Positions 41,929-53,458 of a stretch of 64,000 nucleotides of DNA are shown here, piece by piece. The stretch comes from Planctomycetota bacterium. Its GTDB lineage: Bacteria; Planctomycetota; Phycisphaerae; UBA1845; UTPLA1. The notes below the pieces were generated by a model. It was given only the letters and a program-made list of their open reading frames with translations. It did no database searches and was not told the origin of the DNA. The position numbers and the translations under genes are program-made. Where the stretch lies: positions 1 through 64,000 of the forward strand of contig QEVG01000012.1 of the NCBI GenBank assembly GCA_003576905.1, read 5' to 3'. Positions within the stretch are counted from its first letter, which is position 1; each line of letters opens with the position of its first letter.

Positions 41929-42933
41929 ATGGTCGAGCAGGTAGCCATCATCGGCGATGGACAAATGGCCACGGTTTGCGGCGTGATGCTCGCCGACCGG
42001 GGCATACATGTCCGCATGTGGGGGCAGAATCCCGACCATATCGCCGCACTGAAGACGACGCGGGAGAATCGCCGCTACCTGCCGGGCCTGCGAATACCGG
42101 AACGTGTGTCATTCACCGCGGATGAACGGGCGGTATTCGTGGCGGCGGAGTTGGTTATCAACGCCGTGCCGTGCCAATACATCCGTAGTGTCTGGCAGCG
42201 GCTTGCGCCGTCATTCCCCGGAAACATTCCCGTTACCAGCGTCTCAAAAGGCATCGAGAATGATACGCTCCTCCGCCCGAGCCAGATCATCCAGAGCTGT
42301 GTCGGGCCGGTGCCGGTAGCGGCGCTATCGGGTCCGAGCATTGCGGCGGAACTGGCCAAGTGCCTTCCGGCCACGGTCGTTGCGGCGGCGTCGGACATGG
42401 CGCTGGCGCGGACCGTTCAGGAGGCGTTTTCGTCGCAGTGGTTCCGGGTGTACACCAACGACGACCTGCTCGGCGTGGAGCTGGCCGGCGCAACAAAGAA
42501 CGTCATCGCCCTTGCGGCGGGCATCGTGGACGGGCTTCGCGCCGGCGACAACGCAAAGGCGGCGCTGCTCTCGCGCGGGCTTGTGGAGATTACGCGTTTG
42601 GGCGCGGCCATGGGCGCGCGGCGCGAGACGTTTGCGGGCCTGGCCGGGCTGGGAGACCTGGTGACGACGTGCGTATCGCCGATGGGCCGCAACCGGTCGG
42701 CAGGGCAGCTTATCGGCCAGGGCATGAACGTGGAGGAAGTCGTCGCATCGACGCCGTCAGTGATTGAGGGCATTCCCACCACGCGCAGTGTTTTTCAACT
42801 TGCGCGGCGCCACGGCGTGGAGATGCCGATCACCGAGGCGGTCCACGCGGTGCTGTTCGAGGGCAAGGAGGTCATCGCGACGCTCAGCGAATTGATGACC
42901 CGCAAGCTCAAGAGCGAGGACGCGGGTACCTGA
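41929..42933 (+). CDS. gpsA: Glycerol-3-phosphate dehydrogenase (NAD(P)+)
   Basis: A 334-residue enzyme reducing dihydroxyacetone phosphate to sn-glycerol 3-phosphate for phospholipid synthesis. The Rossmann start is VAIIGDGQMATVCGVMLADR (GxGxxA-type with Asp, not Gly, at the second position). Catalytic and substrate segments are VTSVSKGIENDTL, AALSGPSIAAELAKCLPATV, ELAGATKNVIALAAGIVDGL (catalytic Lys) and GLAGLGDLVTTCVSPMGRNR. The ATG at 41929 fits the family; the upstream part of the frame is shadow. Confidence 0.95.
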   Translation: MVEQVAIIGDGQMATVCGVMLADRGIHVRMWGQNPDHIAALKTTRENRRYLPGLRIPERVSFTADERAVFVAAELVINAVPCQYIRSVWQRLAPSFPGNIPVTSVSKGIENDTLLRPSQIIQSCVGPVPVAALSGPSIAAELAKCLPATVVAAASDMALARTVQEAFSSQWFRVYTNDDLLGVELAGATKNVIALAAGIVDGLRAGDNAKAALLSRGLVEITRLGAAMGARRETFAGLAGLGDLVTTCVSPMGRNRSAGQLIGQGMNVEEVVASTPSVIEGIPTTRSVFQLARRHGVEMPITEAVHAVLFEGKEVIATLSELMTRKLKSEDAGT

Positions 42934-42981
42934 GCGTTCGTTTTCCGGGCGCGGGGCCGCGCAGAGCAGGGCAATCGTTTA

Positions 42982-43989
42982 ATGAGCCAGTCCACCGGCG
43001 GCGTGCTCGGCATCGGGATCATCGGCTGCGGCCGGGTGGTCGAGCGCCGGGTCGCGCCGGCGATCGGCCAGAGCGGAAATTCCACGATTGCGGCATTCTG
43101 CTCGCGCGACATCGCAAAGGCGCGGCATTTCGCCGACGTGTTCGGCGCGCCGGGGGCGCACATGCGCGTCGAGGATCTGCTGGCCGACGGCCGGGTGCAG
43201 GCCGTGTACATCGCAACACCCAACGCGCTGCACGCCGACCTGGCCGTCAAGTGCCTTCGCGGCGGCATGCACGTTCTCGTGGACAAGCCGATGGCCCTCT
43301 CGGCGGAATCGGCGCGGGAGATGATCGCCGCGGCGCAGCTGGCCGGCCGCCGGCTCGGCGTGCTTCATCAGCAGCGGTTTCACCCAGTCCACCTGCGCAT
43401 CCTCGAGCAGGCGCGGAGCGGGCGCCTGGGGCGGATTCACTTCGTCCGCATGCAGATGGGCTTCTGGTACGGCCAGGCGGAGAACTGGCGGCTGCGCCGG
43501 GCGGAATCGGGCGGCGGTGCGGCGATGGACCTCGGGCCGCACGCACTGGATGTCCTTCTTCAACTTCTCGGCCTGCCGAGCGCGGTCGACGCGCGGACGT
43601 ATAATCTGCACTTCAAGGCGGAGGTGGAGGATTTTGCCGCGGCGCGGCTGGAGTTTCCCGGAGGGGCGGTGGCGCTCGTGGATTTTTCGTATTGCAGCCA
43701 CCACTACGGCGGCCGGATCGAGGTGTTCGGGTGCGAGGGGACATGCCTCGCGGATGGCACTCTGCAACAGGCCGAGTCGTGCCGGTTCTGGTTGCGCCGA
43801 GGGGCGGATGCCCAGCCCATGGAAGAGTGGCCGAACCCGTCGTGTTTTCCGCTGATTATTGATGATTTCGCCAGCGCGGTCCTGGAGGGGCGTGAGCCGA
43901 CGGTCTCGATGCACGACGGCCTGGCGGTGATGCGCGTGGTGGATGCGATCTATTTGTCGGCGGCCCGCGGGACGCCCGTGACCCTGTGA
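42982..43989 (+). CDS. Gfo/Idh/MocA-family oxidoreductase
   Basis: A 335-residue NAD(P)-dependent sugar-type oxidoreductase. Rossmann segment GIGIIGCGRVVERRVAPAIG, then AVYIATPNALHADLAVKCLR. The catalytic EKP motif appears as the variant VDKPMALSAESARE. The C-terminal sheet domain has GGGAAMDLGPHALDVLLQLL, with the usual His. The substrate is unknown. The next gene, an MFS transporter, starts 12 bases downstream, so it may import the substrate (inference). Confidence 0.88.
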   Translation: MSQSTGGVLGIGIIGCGRVVERRVAPAIGQSGNSTIAAFCSRDIAKARHFADVFGAPGAHMRVEDLLADGRVQAVYIATPNALHADLAVKCLRGGMHVLVDKPMALSAESAREMIAAAQLAGRRLGVLHQQRFHPVHLRILEQARSGRLGRIHFVRMQMGFWYGQAENWRLRRAESGGGAAMDLGPHALDVLLQLLGLPSAVDARTYNLHFKAEVEDFAAARLEFPGGAVALVDFSYCSHHYGGRIEVFGCEGTCLADGTLQQAESCRFWLRRGADAQPMEEWPNPSCFPLIIDDFASAVLEGREPTVSMHDGLAVMRVVDAIYLSAARGTPVTL

Positions 43990-44001
43990 GGCCCGCGCGC
44001 C

Positions 44002-45327
44002 ATGCCGAACTCCGCGGAAAAGCAAAGGTCGGCGAGCGAGGGGCCTCCGCGCGGCGGTCGCGGTTGGCGCGACTGGCTGGGCCTGAACGCGTCAACCTTC
44101 GCGCTGCTTGCGGCCATCCTGCTGATCACGGTGAGCACCGAGCTGTGGTCCCCGCTCCTTCCGGAGTATCTCAAGGCGCTGAAGAACCCCGCGAACGCCG
44201 CCGACCCGTGGTTCCTTCTGCTGATCGGGGCGTACGGCTTCTATCGCGACGGGCTGGAGGCGATCAATTACTACGCGGGCGGGGCGCTGGGGGCCTGGCT
44301 CAACACGCGGCGCGCCCTGCTGCTGTTCAACCTACTGCCCCTTGTCGGGCTGGGCGTACTTCTTGCGTGGCAGTCTCCGGTCGCCGTTTTCCTGGCGATT
44401 CCGTTCATCTGCATCTGGGACTCCATCGCGGGGCCGGCGACGATTACCGTCGTGGGCGATGCGATCCCGCCAGACCGCCGCACGATGGCCTTCAGCCTTC
44501 AGGCGATCTTTCGGCGCGTGTCGCGGATCGTGGCCAACACGTTGAGCGGGCTGCTTGTCTGGCACCTGGGTCGGAAGGCCGGGATTCGCGCGGACGTGGC
44601 CATCTCAATTGTGCTTATTCTCATCGCGGCGGCGATCCAGTTCCGCATGATGAAGACGACAAGTCGCGACCTGACGGCGGCCCTGCACCGGCCGAGGCAC
44701 TTGCTGTCGCGGTTTCCCTCCGACCTCAAGCGGCTGCTCGCGGCGGATGTTCTCGCGAGATGGGCGGAGGGACTGGCGGGTCCGTTTGTCATTCTCTATT
44801 GCGTGCCGAGGCTGGCGAGCGACATGGCCGCCGGAACAGCGCTATACCAGTCGATGCTGCTGAACATTCAGGCCGTAACAAACATCATCCTTTATCTCAT
44901 CATCGGTCCGTTGGCCAGCCGCGAGGGTCTCGCCAAGAAACCCTGGATCGGGCTTACCTTTGTCTTCTTCGCGCTGTTTCCGATCAGCCTCGCGGTGCTC
45001 GGTCCGGCGGCGGGTGTCGCCGGCCTGGCCCTGGCATTTGTCTTCGGCGGCATGCGCGAGATCGGCGAGCCCGCGCGAAAGGCGATGATCGCGGATCTCG
45101 TTCCCGCGGACGTCAAGACACAGGCGATCGGGCTCTACTGGAGCGTTCGCAGCGTCGCGGTGATGTGGGCCAGCCCGGTGGGGGCGCTGGCGTGGATCGC
45201 GGGCGACCGCATTGAACCCGGCGCCGGGCCGCACGTGATGTTCGGACTTGCCGGCGTCGTCGGACTGATTGGGGCCGGCCTTTTCTTCGTTCGTTTCGGT
45301 CGAGCCCCGGTGGGCGTCGCAGAATAG
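44002..45327 (+). CDS. Major facilitator superfamily transporter
   Basis: A 441-residue membrane protein with about 10-12 helices and a 30-residue Arg/Gly-rich cytoplasmic N-terminus. MFS-type features include the basic loop after helix 2 (GAWLNTRRALLLFN) and the long central loop with RHLLSRFPSDLKRLLAAD. The substrate is not evident. It sits 12 bases after the Gfo/Idh/MocA gene. Confidence 0.85.
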   Translation: MPNSAEKQRSASEGPPRGGRGWRDWLGLNASTFALLAAILLITVSTELWSPLLPEYLKALKNPANAADPWFLLLIGAYGFYRDGLEAINYYAGGALGAWLNTRRALLLFNLLPLVGLGVLLAWQSPVAVFLAIPFICIWDSIAGPATITVVGDAIPPDRRTMAFSLQAIFRRVSRIVANTLSGLLVWHLGRKAGIRADVAISIVLILIAAAIQFRMMKTTSRDLTAALHRPRHLLSRFPSDLKRLLAADVLARWAEGLAGPFVILYCVPRLASDMAAGTALYQSMLLNIQAVTNIILYLIIGPLASREGLAKKPWIGLTFVFFALFPISLAVLGPAAGVAGLALAFVFGGMREIGEPARKAMIADLVPADVKTQAIGLYWSVRSVAVMWASPVGALAWIAGDRIEPGAGPHVMFGLAGVVGLIGAGLFFVRFGRAPVGVAE

Positions 45328-45355
45328 CATCCGCTGCCGTTTTGCCCGTGTCACA

Positions 45356-45371
45356 TTGGCAGGCCTGCCAA
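45356..45371. promoter_or_regulatory. Perfect 16-base palindrome upstream of clpB
   Basis: TTGGCAGGCCTGCCAA is a complete palindrome with no central spacer, 28 bases after the transporter stop and 116 before the clpB start. With no loop or T-run it is a poor terminator and a good dimer-binding operator. It is not the CIRCE element of HrcA (TTAGCACTC-N9-GAGTGCTAA). Confidence 0.55.
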
Positions 45372-45451
45372 ACCATCGACCAAGTAACTGTCTGTAATTA
45401 CATGGTTTATGGTGTATCGCGAATGGTACAGCCATTGCCCATTCATGGGGC

Positions 45452-45474
45452 GTCGGGCGGAAACCCCGCCCGGC
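45452..45474 (+). promoter_or_regulatory. Hairpin next to the clpB ribosome binding site
   Basis: CGGGCGG (45454-45460) pairs with CCGCCCG (45466-45472) around AAACC; two further pairs (one G-U) extend it to 9. It ends 3 bases before the GGGAG ribosome binding site (45477-45481). It may tune clpB translation; it does not itself hide the site. Confidence 0.4.
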
Positions 45475-45487
45475 ATGGGAGAATGCG

Positions 45488-48133
<2,646 letters not shown>

Positions 48134-48211
48134 AAGCCATCCGGTCATGGGTTTCCGCGGCGGCTGCCGCAGGAGGCTCAGGAATTCCGTTCGGGAACGA
48201 CCGGATCGGCG

Positions 48212-49348
48212 TCAGTCGTTCTTGTACTTGCGGTCCTTGCTCTTGGACGGGCCGCGCTCGCCTTTCTGCTCGCGCTCGATCTGCTTTTCGAGCAGGCGCC
48301 GCTGGCGTTTCTCCTGCTCATCGAAGGCCTGCTTCTCGCGTTCGGCGCGGCGCTTGAGTTCGTCATCGGAAACGCCCTTCTTGCGATAGCGCTCCGCCTC
48401 ACGAAGTTGACGATTGCGAAGCGCCTCCTGCTCGCGCTCGATCCTGCGTTGAAGGGCTGTGCGATCTTCCTGCACGCGGTCATTCGAGATCACTCCGCGG
48501 GCACTTGTACCGCGTGGGATGATCTGGTCGGGCGTCCGGCGCGGCTTGGCGTCGGATAGCCGGGGCCGGTATATCTGGAGGGCGTTGCCCTGGACCACGC
48601 GGGCGCGGTCGGGCGCGGCCGCGTCGCGGATGGAGTACCGCGGGACCGAGCGACCGATGCGCTTCTCAATGTTCACGATGTTGATGTTGTTGTTGACGAT
48701 CGTGTTGTTCACGATGTTGTAGTTCGTGACGTTTCGAGTCTGGTGGACGATATTGACGTTTCGGACGCTTCGCGCGATGTAGGGCCGGATATTGCCTTCG
48801 CAGAAGCGGCGCTCCTCGACGAAATTCCAGTGATAATTGCGGATCGTGTCGAATCGAAGATGAAACGGCCCGATTCGGACATTGGCATGAATTGTATCGT
48901 CGGGCGGAAGCGGCGCCCAACCGACCCAGCCGGCCCCCTGGCGCCAGGCGACCCACGCCGGACCCCACACGCGACCCGGAACCCAGACCCAGCCATAATA
49001 CCGGTCGAAGATCCATCGGCCGTAGTGATAGACGGCCCAGCCGAAGGGTTCATTGGAAACCCAGGTCCAGCCATACTCCGTCCACACCCAGTAGCCGTCC
49101 TGGTATGGCCGCCAGTCGTATTGCATGTTGTAGGGCGACCACACCCAGCCGAACTGCGGCATGTGAATCCACTCGCCGTAAGGCGCGAGCGACTCATAAA
49201 AGAAGCTCATATCCATCATCGGCGGCCGGGCCATGAAAGACCCCGCGCCGGGTGGAGGCAGGGGCTGGCCGTTCGCGGGGGCGACGTGAACGAACAACGC
49301 CGAGGTCGAGGCCAGGAGTGCGAGAGCGATCCATCGAATCTGTCGCAT
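48212..49348 (-). CDS. Exported Trp/Tyr/Gly-rich protein (DUF6600-like) with Asn-rich segment
   Basis: A 378-residue exported protein with a signal peptide (cleavage near ANGQP). Residues about 50-150 carry repeats such as YGEWIHMPQFGWVWSP, DGYWVWTEYGWTWV, and WGPAWVAWRQGAGWVGWAP, the DUF6600 pattern. A short Asn/Ile/Val segment (NYNIVNNTIVNNNINIVN) follows. The last 100 residues form a highly charged Arg/Glu/Lys coiled-coil-like tail. Family members are often near FecR genes; none is here. Likely envelope-associated; function unknown. Confidence 0.8.
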   Translation of the reverse strand: MRQIRWIALALLASTSALFVHVAPANGQPLPPPGAGSFMARPPMMDMSFFYESLAPYGEWIHMPQFGWVWSPYNMQYDWRPYQDGYWVWTEYGWTWVSNEPFGWAVYHYGRWIFDRYYGWVWVPGRVWGPAWVAWRQGAGWVGWAPLPPDDTIHANVRIGPFHLRFDTIRNYHWNFVEERRFCEGNIRPYIARSVRNVNIVHQTRNVTNYNIVNNTIVNNNINIVNIEKRIGRSVPRYSIRDAAAPDRARVVQGNALQIYRPRLSDAKPRRTPDQIIPRGTSARGVISNDRVQEDRTALQRRIEREQEALRNRQLREAERYRKKGVSDDELKRRAEREKQAFDEQEKRQRRLLEKQIEREQKGERGPSKSKDRKYKND

Positions 49349-49865
49349 GGGTTTTCTCCAGGGGTGGTGGGTGACTCGCGGCGAGCTTTTCAGTCACGCC
49401 ATAGTATAGGACATGCGGCGGACGCCGACGTTTGGCGGACCGCGGTGGGGTCCGAGGGAATAATAGACGAAAACCGGACCTTGTCCCGGTCCCGGCGCTG
49501 GTTCGCACAATTCACAGGGGCTGGCTTGTCCCTCCGACGGCGCGGACGGATCGCGTTGCACTGTTTTCGATCGACATCGACAATCGACCACTGCGTTAAC
49601 TTTATTATGCATAGGGAGTTAATGATCCTTCATCTAACAGGGCGTTGGCTGGCCCTGTAAGCTCTGGGCCGTCGATCATACTGCGACGATCCCCGCGCCG
49701 CGGTGTAAAAGGTGGCGTCATCTGATGTTCCGCGCCCCGGGGGGTGTCGGGCGTCTTGCGGGGGCATCGCGGCCCGGCGGTTCTGCCGGCAGTGTGGGCC
49801 GCATGAATTGCGTTCGTTCGCCTCGCGGATACTGCGTCGCCGCTCGGTCGCGGCGGGTGGGTGCT
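49349..49865. other. Intergenic region upstream of the secretion operon
   Basis: About 517 bases between divergent genes. The stretch 49595-49625 is AT-rich for this window and holds TATTAT (49603-49608), a possible -10 without a good -35. After it comes a tiny frame at 49622-49660 (MILHLTGRWLAL, 12 codons) with GGGAG upstream but only 3 bases of spacing. A perfect 7-base-pair hairpin, ACAGGGC (49637-49643) with GCCCTGT (49652-49658), lies inside it. I see no other gene. Confidence 0.4.
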
Positions 49866-50732
49866 ATGAGCTTGACACCGCGTTTCACGAGATGTGTTCC
49901 TCAAGGTCGATTGCGCTGTCCGCGGGCCGCCCGGCCGGCCGCAGCGCTCCTTGAAGTCGTGATCGCGATTTCGATTCTCCTGGTGGCGATGGCGGTCGTG
50001 GGCGCGACTTTTCAGAACGGCGCGCGAAACGTTGAACTGGCCGAGCGGATGAACCAGGCCGGGGCGTTGACAGATCGGCTTCTCGCGGAACTCGACCTGG
50101 GCCTTCTGACGATGACCGAAGGCGAGGCGAATGGTCCGCCGCAGGAGTTTTCGGGGTATTTCGGTGAGGACGCGCCGCCGGGGCTGGCCTGGAAGGCGGA
50201 AGTCAGCAGGGACCCGAGCCTTCCGGGGATGCTCAAGGTCGGCGTACACATCATTGCCGGCGACCCCGAGGCGACCGACGGCCGGCAGCAGCGAATCCTC
50301 TCCACCTATGTCTGGCGCGCCGAGCCGCGAAACATCAACCTTGAGACGGACTTCGGCTTCTCTCAGGAACAATTGGACATGCTCACCGACGCGATACCCG
50401 GCGGGGCGGCGGTGCTCGACCCGACCAACTTCAACCCGCGCGATATTGCGAGCCTTCCACTCGACCAGTTACAGCAGCTTCTCCCGTTGATCATGCAGGC
50501 CCTTGGCGGCGGCATGATAGGCGGTCAACTTGATTCGCTCCTCCAGGCGGCGCAAAGCGGCGACCTTTCCGGACTTCAGGACCTCGCGCGCCAACTCGGC
50601 CAGCAGGGTGGCGCGGTACCCGGTCTGCCCGGCCTCCCGGACATGGGCGGCAGGCAGCCGGGTCGTGTGGGCGTGCAGCCGCCGGGCGGCCAGCAGGGGC
50701 AGCCCGGACAGCGCGGGGGAGGTCGTAAATGA
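49866..50732 (+). CDS. GspI-like pseudopilin with Gln/Gly/Pro-rich tail
   Basis: A 288-residue minor pseudopilin. The type IV pilin-like N-terminus reads AALLEVVIAISILLVAMAVV, with Glu at +5 after a likely prepilin peptidase site; residue -1 appears to be Ala rather than the usual Gly. The C-terminal 120 residues are low-complexity (Leu/Gln, then Gly/Gln/Pro), unusual for GspI. The ATG at 49866 is chosen because upstream codons read as shadow. First visible gene of the secretion operon, overlapping the next by 4 bases. Confidence 0.8.
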   Translation: MSLTPRFTRCVPQGRLRCPRAARPAAALLEVVIAISILLVAMAVVGATFQNGARNVELAERMNQAGALTDRLLAELDLGLLTMTEGEANGPPQEFSGYFGEDAPPGLAWKAEVSRDPSLPGMLKVGVHIIAGDPEATDGRQQRILSTYVWRAEPRNINLETDFGFSQEQLDMLTDAIPGGAAVLDPTNFNPRDIASLPLDQLQQLLPLIMQALGGGMIGGQLDSLLQAAQSGDLSGLQDLARQLGQQGGAVPGLPGLPDMGGRQPGRVGVQPPGGQQGQPGQRGGGRK

Positions 50733-51670
50733 GATTGCGCGGGCGTCACCAGTATGCGCAGAATCTGCCGGCCCTGTGTGGCGCGGGCGCAGTTTTTGCG
50801 CGTGGCGGCGTCCGCCGGACGGCAAGGAGGCCGCTGACGGCCCGATGGCGAAGGGGCATGACGCTCGTCGAAGTGTTGCTCTCATTGGGGCTGATCATCT
50901 TCGTCACTGCGGTCATGTTCGTTTTCTACGACGTTTCGCTGCGGTCGCGCGACTACGGAACCCGCCGGATCATCGATGGCAATCTGGCCCGCGTCGTCGC
51001 GGAAAGAATCGCCGAGGAAATCCGATCGGCAAATGGGTTCCTTCAGGGCGCCGGACCGGGCATCAACGGCAAGGAGCGGATCATCCGGGTTCAGACCGTC
51101 GTTCTTCCGGACAAGGAGCTATACGTCCGGCGAGCCATTCAGGACGACGCGCCGCCTGCTCAGAGCGATCTGCGGCAGGTTCAGTATTACCTGGCATATA
51201 ACTACGACGCCTCGTTCGAGTACCCGGACGGTACGGTCGGGCCGGCGCCGCTGGGGCTGGTCCGCCGGGAAATCCGCACGCTGAACCAGGTCATGGTGCG
51301 CGACGATCAGCGGGAGTCCGTTGATCTGGATCTCTACGCGCCGGAGATGAAGTACCTCCGATTTCGTTACTTCGACGGCGTGGAATGGCTGGATCGGTGG
51401 GACCTGGGGACCGGGCCGGAGGGTGAGATGGGCAATTCCCTCCCGCAGGCCGTCGAAATAACGGTCGGCTATGACGCGGTCCCGCCTCCCGAAGAGGAGG
51501 AGGAAGACCTCGATCTCGACCAGTCGGAGTTGTTGCCCGCGCCGCCTGAGACGTACTCGGAAAGCAAGTACACGATCGTCGTTCGGCTGCCGCAGGCGGA
51601 TACGTTCTTCGGTTCGCGGCTGCTGCGCGCCCAGCGCCAACCGGCCGGCACGGAAGGGGGACAGCCATGA
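50729..51670 (+). CDS. GspJ-like minor pseudopilin
   Basis: A 313-residue pseudopilin. The prepilin motif is RRGMTLVEVLLSLGLIIF, with Gly at -1 and Glu at +5. The globular domain is GspJ-like (EIRSANGFLQGAG, YLRFRYFDGVEWLDRWDL near the C-terminus). An acidic run (EEEEEDLDLDQSE) occurs near residue 255. The 43-residue leader before the cleavage site is long, so translation may start later. It overlaps GspI-like and GspK-like genes by 4 bases each. Confidence 0.85.
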   Translation: MRLRGRHQYAQNLPALCGAGAVFARGGVRRTARRPLTARWRRGMTLVEVLLSLGLIIFVTAVMFVFYDVSLRSRDYGTRRIIDGNLARVVAERIAEEIRSANGFLQGAGPGINGKERIIRVQTVVLPDKELYVRRAIQDDAPPAQSDLRQVQYYLAYNYDASFEYPDGTVGPAPLGLVRREIRTLNQVMVRDDQRESVDLDLYAPEMKYLRFRYFDGVEWLDRWDLGTGPEGEMGNSLPQAVEITVGYDAVPPPEEEEEDLDLDQSELLPAPPETYSESKYTIVVRLPQADTFFGSRLLRAQRQPAGTEGGQP

Positions 51671-53409
51671 ACCCCTCTTCTCGTTCCGGTTCCGTACTTC
51701 ATTGCAATCGCCGCCCGGTGCTGCGGCTTCGCCGGGCGCGGCGCGGCGGGCTTATCCTGATCGTCGTTCTGGTCATGATCTCGCTATTGTCGCTTCTGGC
51801 GGCGAGTTACGCGTTCATGGTGCAGGCCAACATGCGCGGGGCGATGGCGATTCACCATCGGTTTCAGGCCCAGATGGCCGCGGAGAGTGGTTTTCAGCGG
51901 GCGGTCGCCGTGCTGCGTGAATCGCGCAACGACGCCGGCATCTGGTACAACAATCCGCAGCTCTTCCGGGCGATACTCGTCGAGGGTACCGAAGAGGAAG
52001 CCGAGGCAGACACGCAACAGCAGATTGCCAAGGTCAGCGAGACGGGCTGGTATGATACCAGCGCGAAGCCCGCCTGGCGGTTCAGCCTGTATGCGCGAAA
52101 CAGCGACGACCCCGTCACGGTTCGCTACGGCGTGACCGACGAGACGTCGAAGATTGATCTGAACCGGGTTACCGAGGCGCAGCTCCGACGATTCCTTGAA
52201 TTAACGATCCCGCAGGACACGGCGAACCCCGTCGACATCAACGTCCTCGTGGACTCGCTCCTCGACTGGCGGGAGCCGGGCAACCAGCCGCGGCCCAACG
52301 GAGCGAAGGACGAGTATTACCAGGGCCTGGAGCCGCCGTACCGGAGCAAGAACGCGCCGTTTTCGACGATCGAGGAACTACTCCTGGTTCGGGGGTTCAG
52401 CGCCTGGGTACTCTTCGGCGAGGACTACAACCGCAACGGTCTGCTCGATCCGAATGAGGACGACGCGGATGCTTCGTTTCCTCCGGACAACGGCGACGGA
52501 ATCTTGTACGCAGGAATTGCGCCCTACCTGACACTCTGGTCACGCGAGACAAACATGTCGTCGGACCAGCGGCCGCGCATAAATCTGAACATGCAGGATA
52601 CGCAGAAACTGCAGGAGCTGATTTCCGAGCAGTTCAGCGCCGAGATTGTCAACTATGTCCTTTCGGTTCGCGCGTCGGGCATGGCGTTTAACAGTGTTAT
52701 GAATCTGCTTCCGGCGCCGCCGACGCCCGAGAGCGAGGAAGCGCCGCCCGAGGACGGACTGCCGCCCGATTTACAGCCGCCTCCGGATGACAGCACGACG
52801 ACACAACCCACGACGAATCCGGCGGATGGATTCGACGCCGGTTTGCAGGACGGTTCGACCGATCTTAGTCAGTCTGAAAGTGCGTCCGAGAAAAGCCAGA
52901 CGGCGAAGCCGCCTGAATTCAAGGACCTGACGCAGGAAGTTCCGCCGGGCACGTACGAGGATCTGCCGTTGATTCTCGACCGGCTCACGACGGACCCCGT
53001 GCCGCTGTACGTGGGCCGGCTGAATATCAGCACGGCCGCGCGGGAGGCGCTGGCGTCCATCGAGCAACTGACGGACGCGGAGATCGACGCGATCGTGGCC
53101 GCGCGCGTGGACCTGTCGCCGGAGGAGCGCCGGACGCCCGCGTGGCTTGTGGCGCGCGGCGTGCTGACCGAGCACAAGTTCCGCTGGATCCTGCCGCGGC
53201 TGGCGCTGGGCAGCTCGGTGTTTCAGGTGGAGTGCGTGGGATACGCGGATCACGTGGGCGTGATGGATCGGATGAACGTGGTCTTCGAGATGCGGGGACC
53301 GATCCCGCAGGTGCTGTACAAGCGGCGGCTCAACAATCTCGGGACGGCCTACATGCCGCACGGCGAGGAGATCCGCGCCGCGCAGCAGCAGGCGCCGGTG
53401 AATCGGTAG
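51667..53409 (+). CDS. GspK-like minor pseudopilin
   Basis: A 580-residue GspK-type pseudopilin that would cap the pseudopilus tip. The N-terminus has RRARRGGLILIVVLVMISLL without a +5 Glu, as is normal for GspK. The body includes GVTDETSKIDLNRVTEAQLR and helix-hairpin-helix-like segments (LNISTAAREALASIEQLTDA). An 80-residue Pro/Thr/Ser/Glu-rich insertion (about 355-430) is unusual. It overlaps GspJ-like and precedes the GspL-like gene by 49 bases. Confidence 0.88.
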   Translation: MNPSSRSGSVLHCNRRPVLRLRRARRGGLILIVVLVMISLLSLLAASYAFMVQANMRGAMAIHHRFQAQMAAESGFQRAVAVLRESRNDAGIWYNNPQLFRAILVEGTEEEAEADTQQQIAKVSETGWYDTSAKPAWRFSLYARNSDDPVTVRYGVTDETSKIDLNRVTEAQLRRFLELTIPQDTANPVDINVLVDSLLDWREPGNQPRPNGAKDEYYQGLEPPYRSKNAPFSTIEELLLVRGFSAWVLFGEDYNRNGLLDPNEDDADASFPPDNGDGILYAGIAPYLTLWSRETNMSSDQRPRINLNMQDTQKLQELISEQFSAEIVNYVLSVRASGMAFNSVMNLLPAPPTPESEEAPPEDGLPPDLQPPPDDSTTTQPTTNPADGFDAGLQDGSTDLSQSESASEKSQTAKPPEFKDLTQEVPPGTYEDLPLILDRLTTDPVPLYVGRLNISTAAREALASIEQLTDAEIDAIVAARVDLSPEERRTPAWLVARGVLTEHKFRWILPRLALGSSVFQVECVGYADHVGVMDRMNVVFEMRGPIPQVLYKRRLNNLGTAYMPHGEEIRAAQQQAPVNR

Positions 53410-53458
53410 TGTCGAGAAAGTGGCATTAGCGGCCGGTCCGGCCGCAGCCGGGTGAACG

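Noticed and set aside
45328-45487. CIRCE element for HrcA control of clpB
   Set aside because: The palindrome TTGGCAGGCCTGCCAA has no 9-base spacer and does not match TTAGCACTC.
48139-48206. ATCCGGTC/GACCGGAT inverted repeat between clpB and the DUF6600-like gene as a terminator
   Set aside because: The 8-base arms are 52 bases apart and there is no T-run; it may be chance.
49595-49724. Cyclic di-GMP riboswitch before the pseudopilin genes
   Set aside because: A hairpin and GC-rich helices are present, but the conserved GEMM core and tetraloop-receptor sequences are not.
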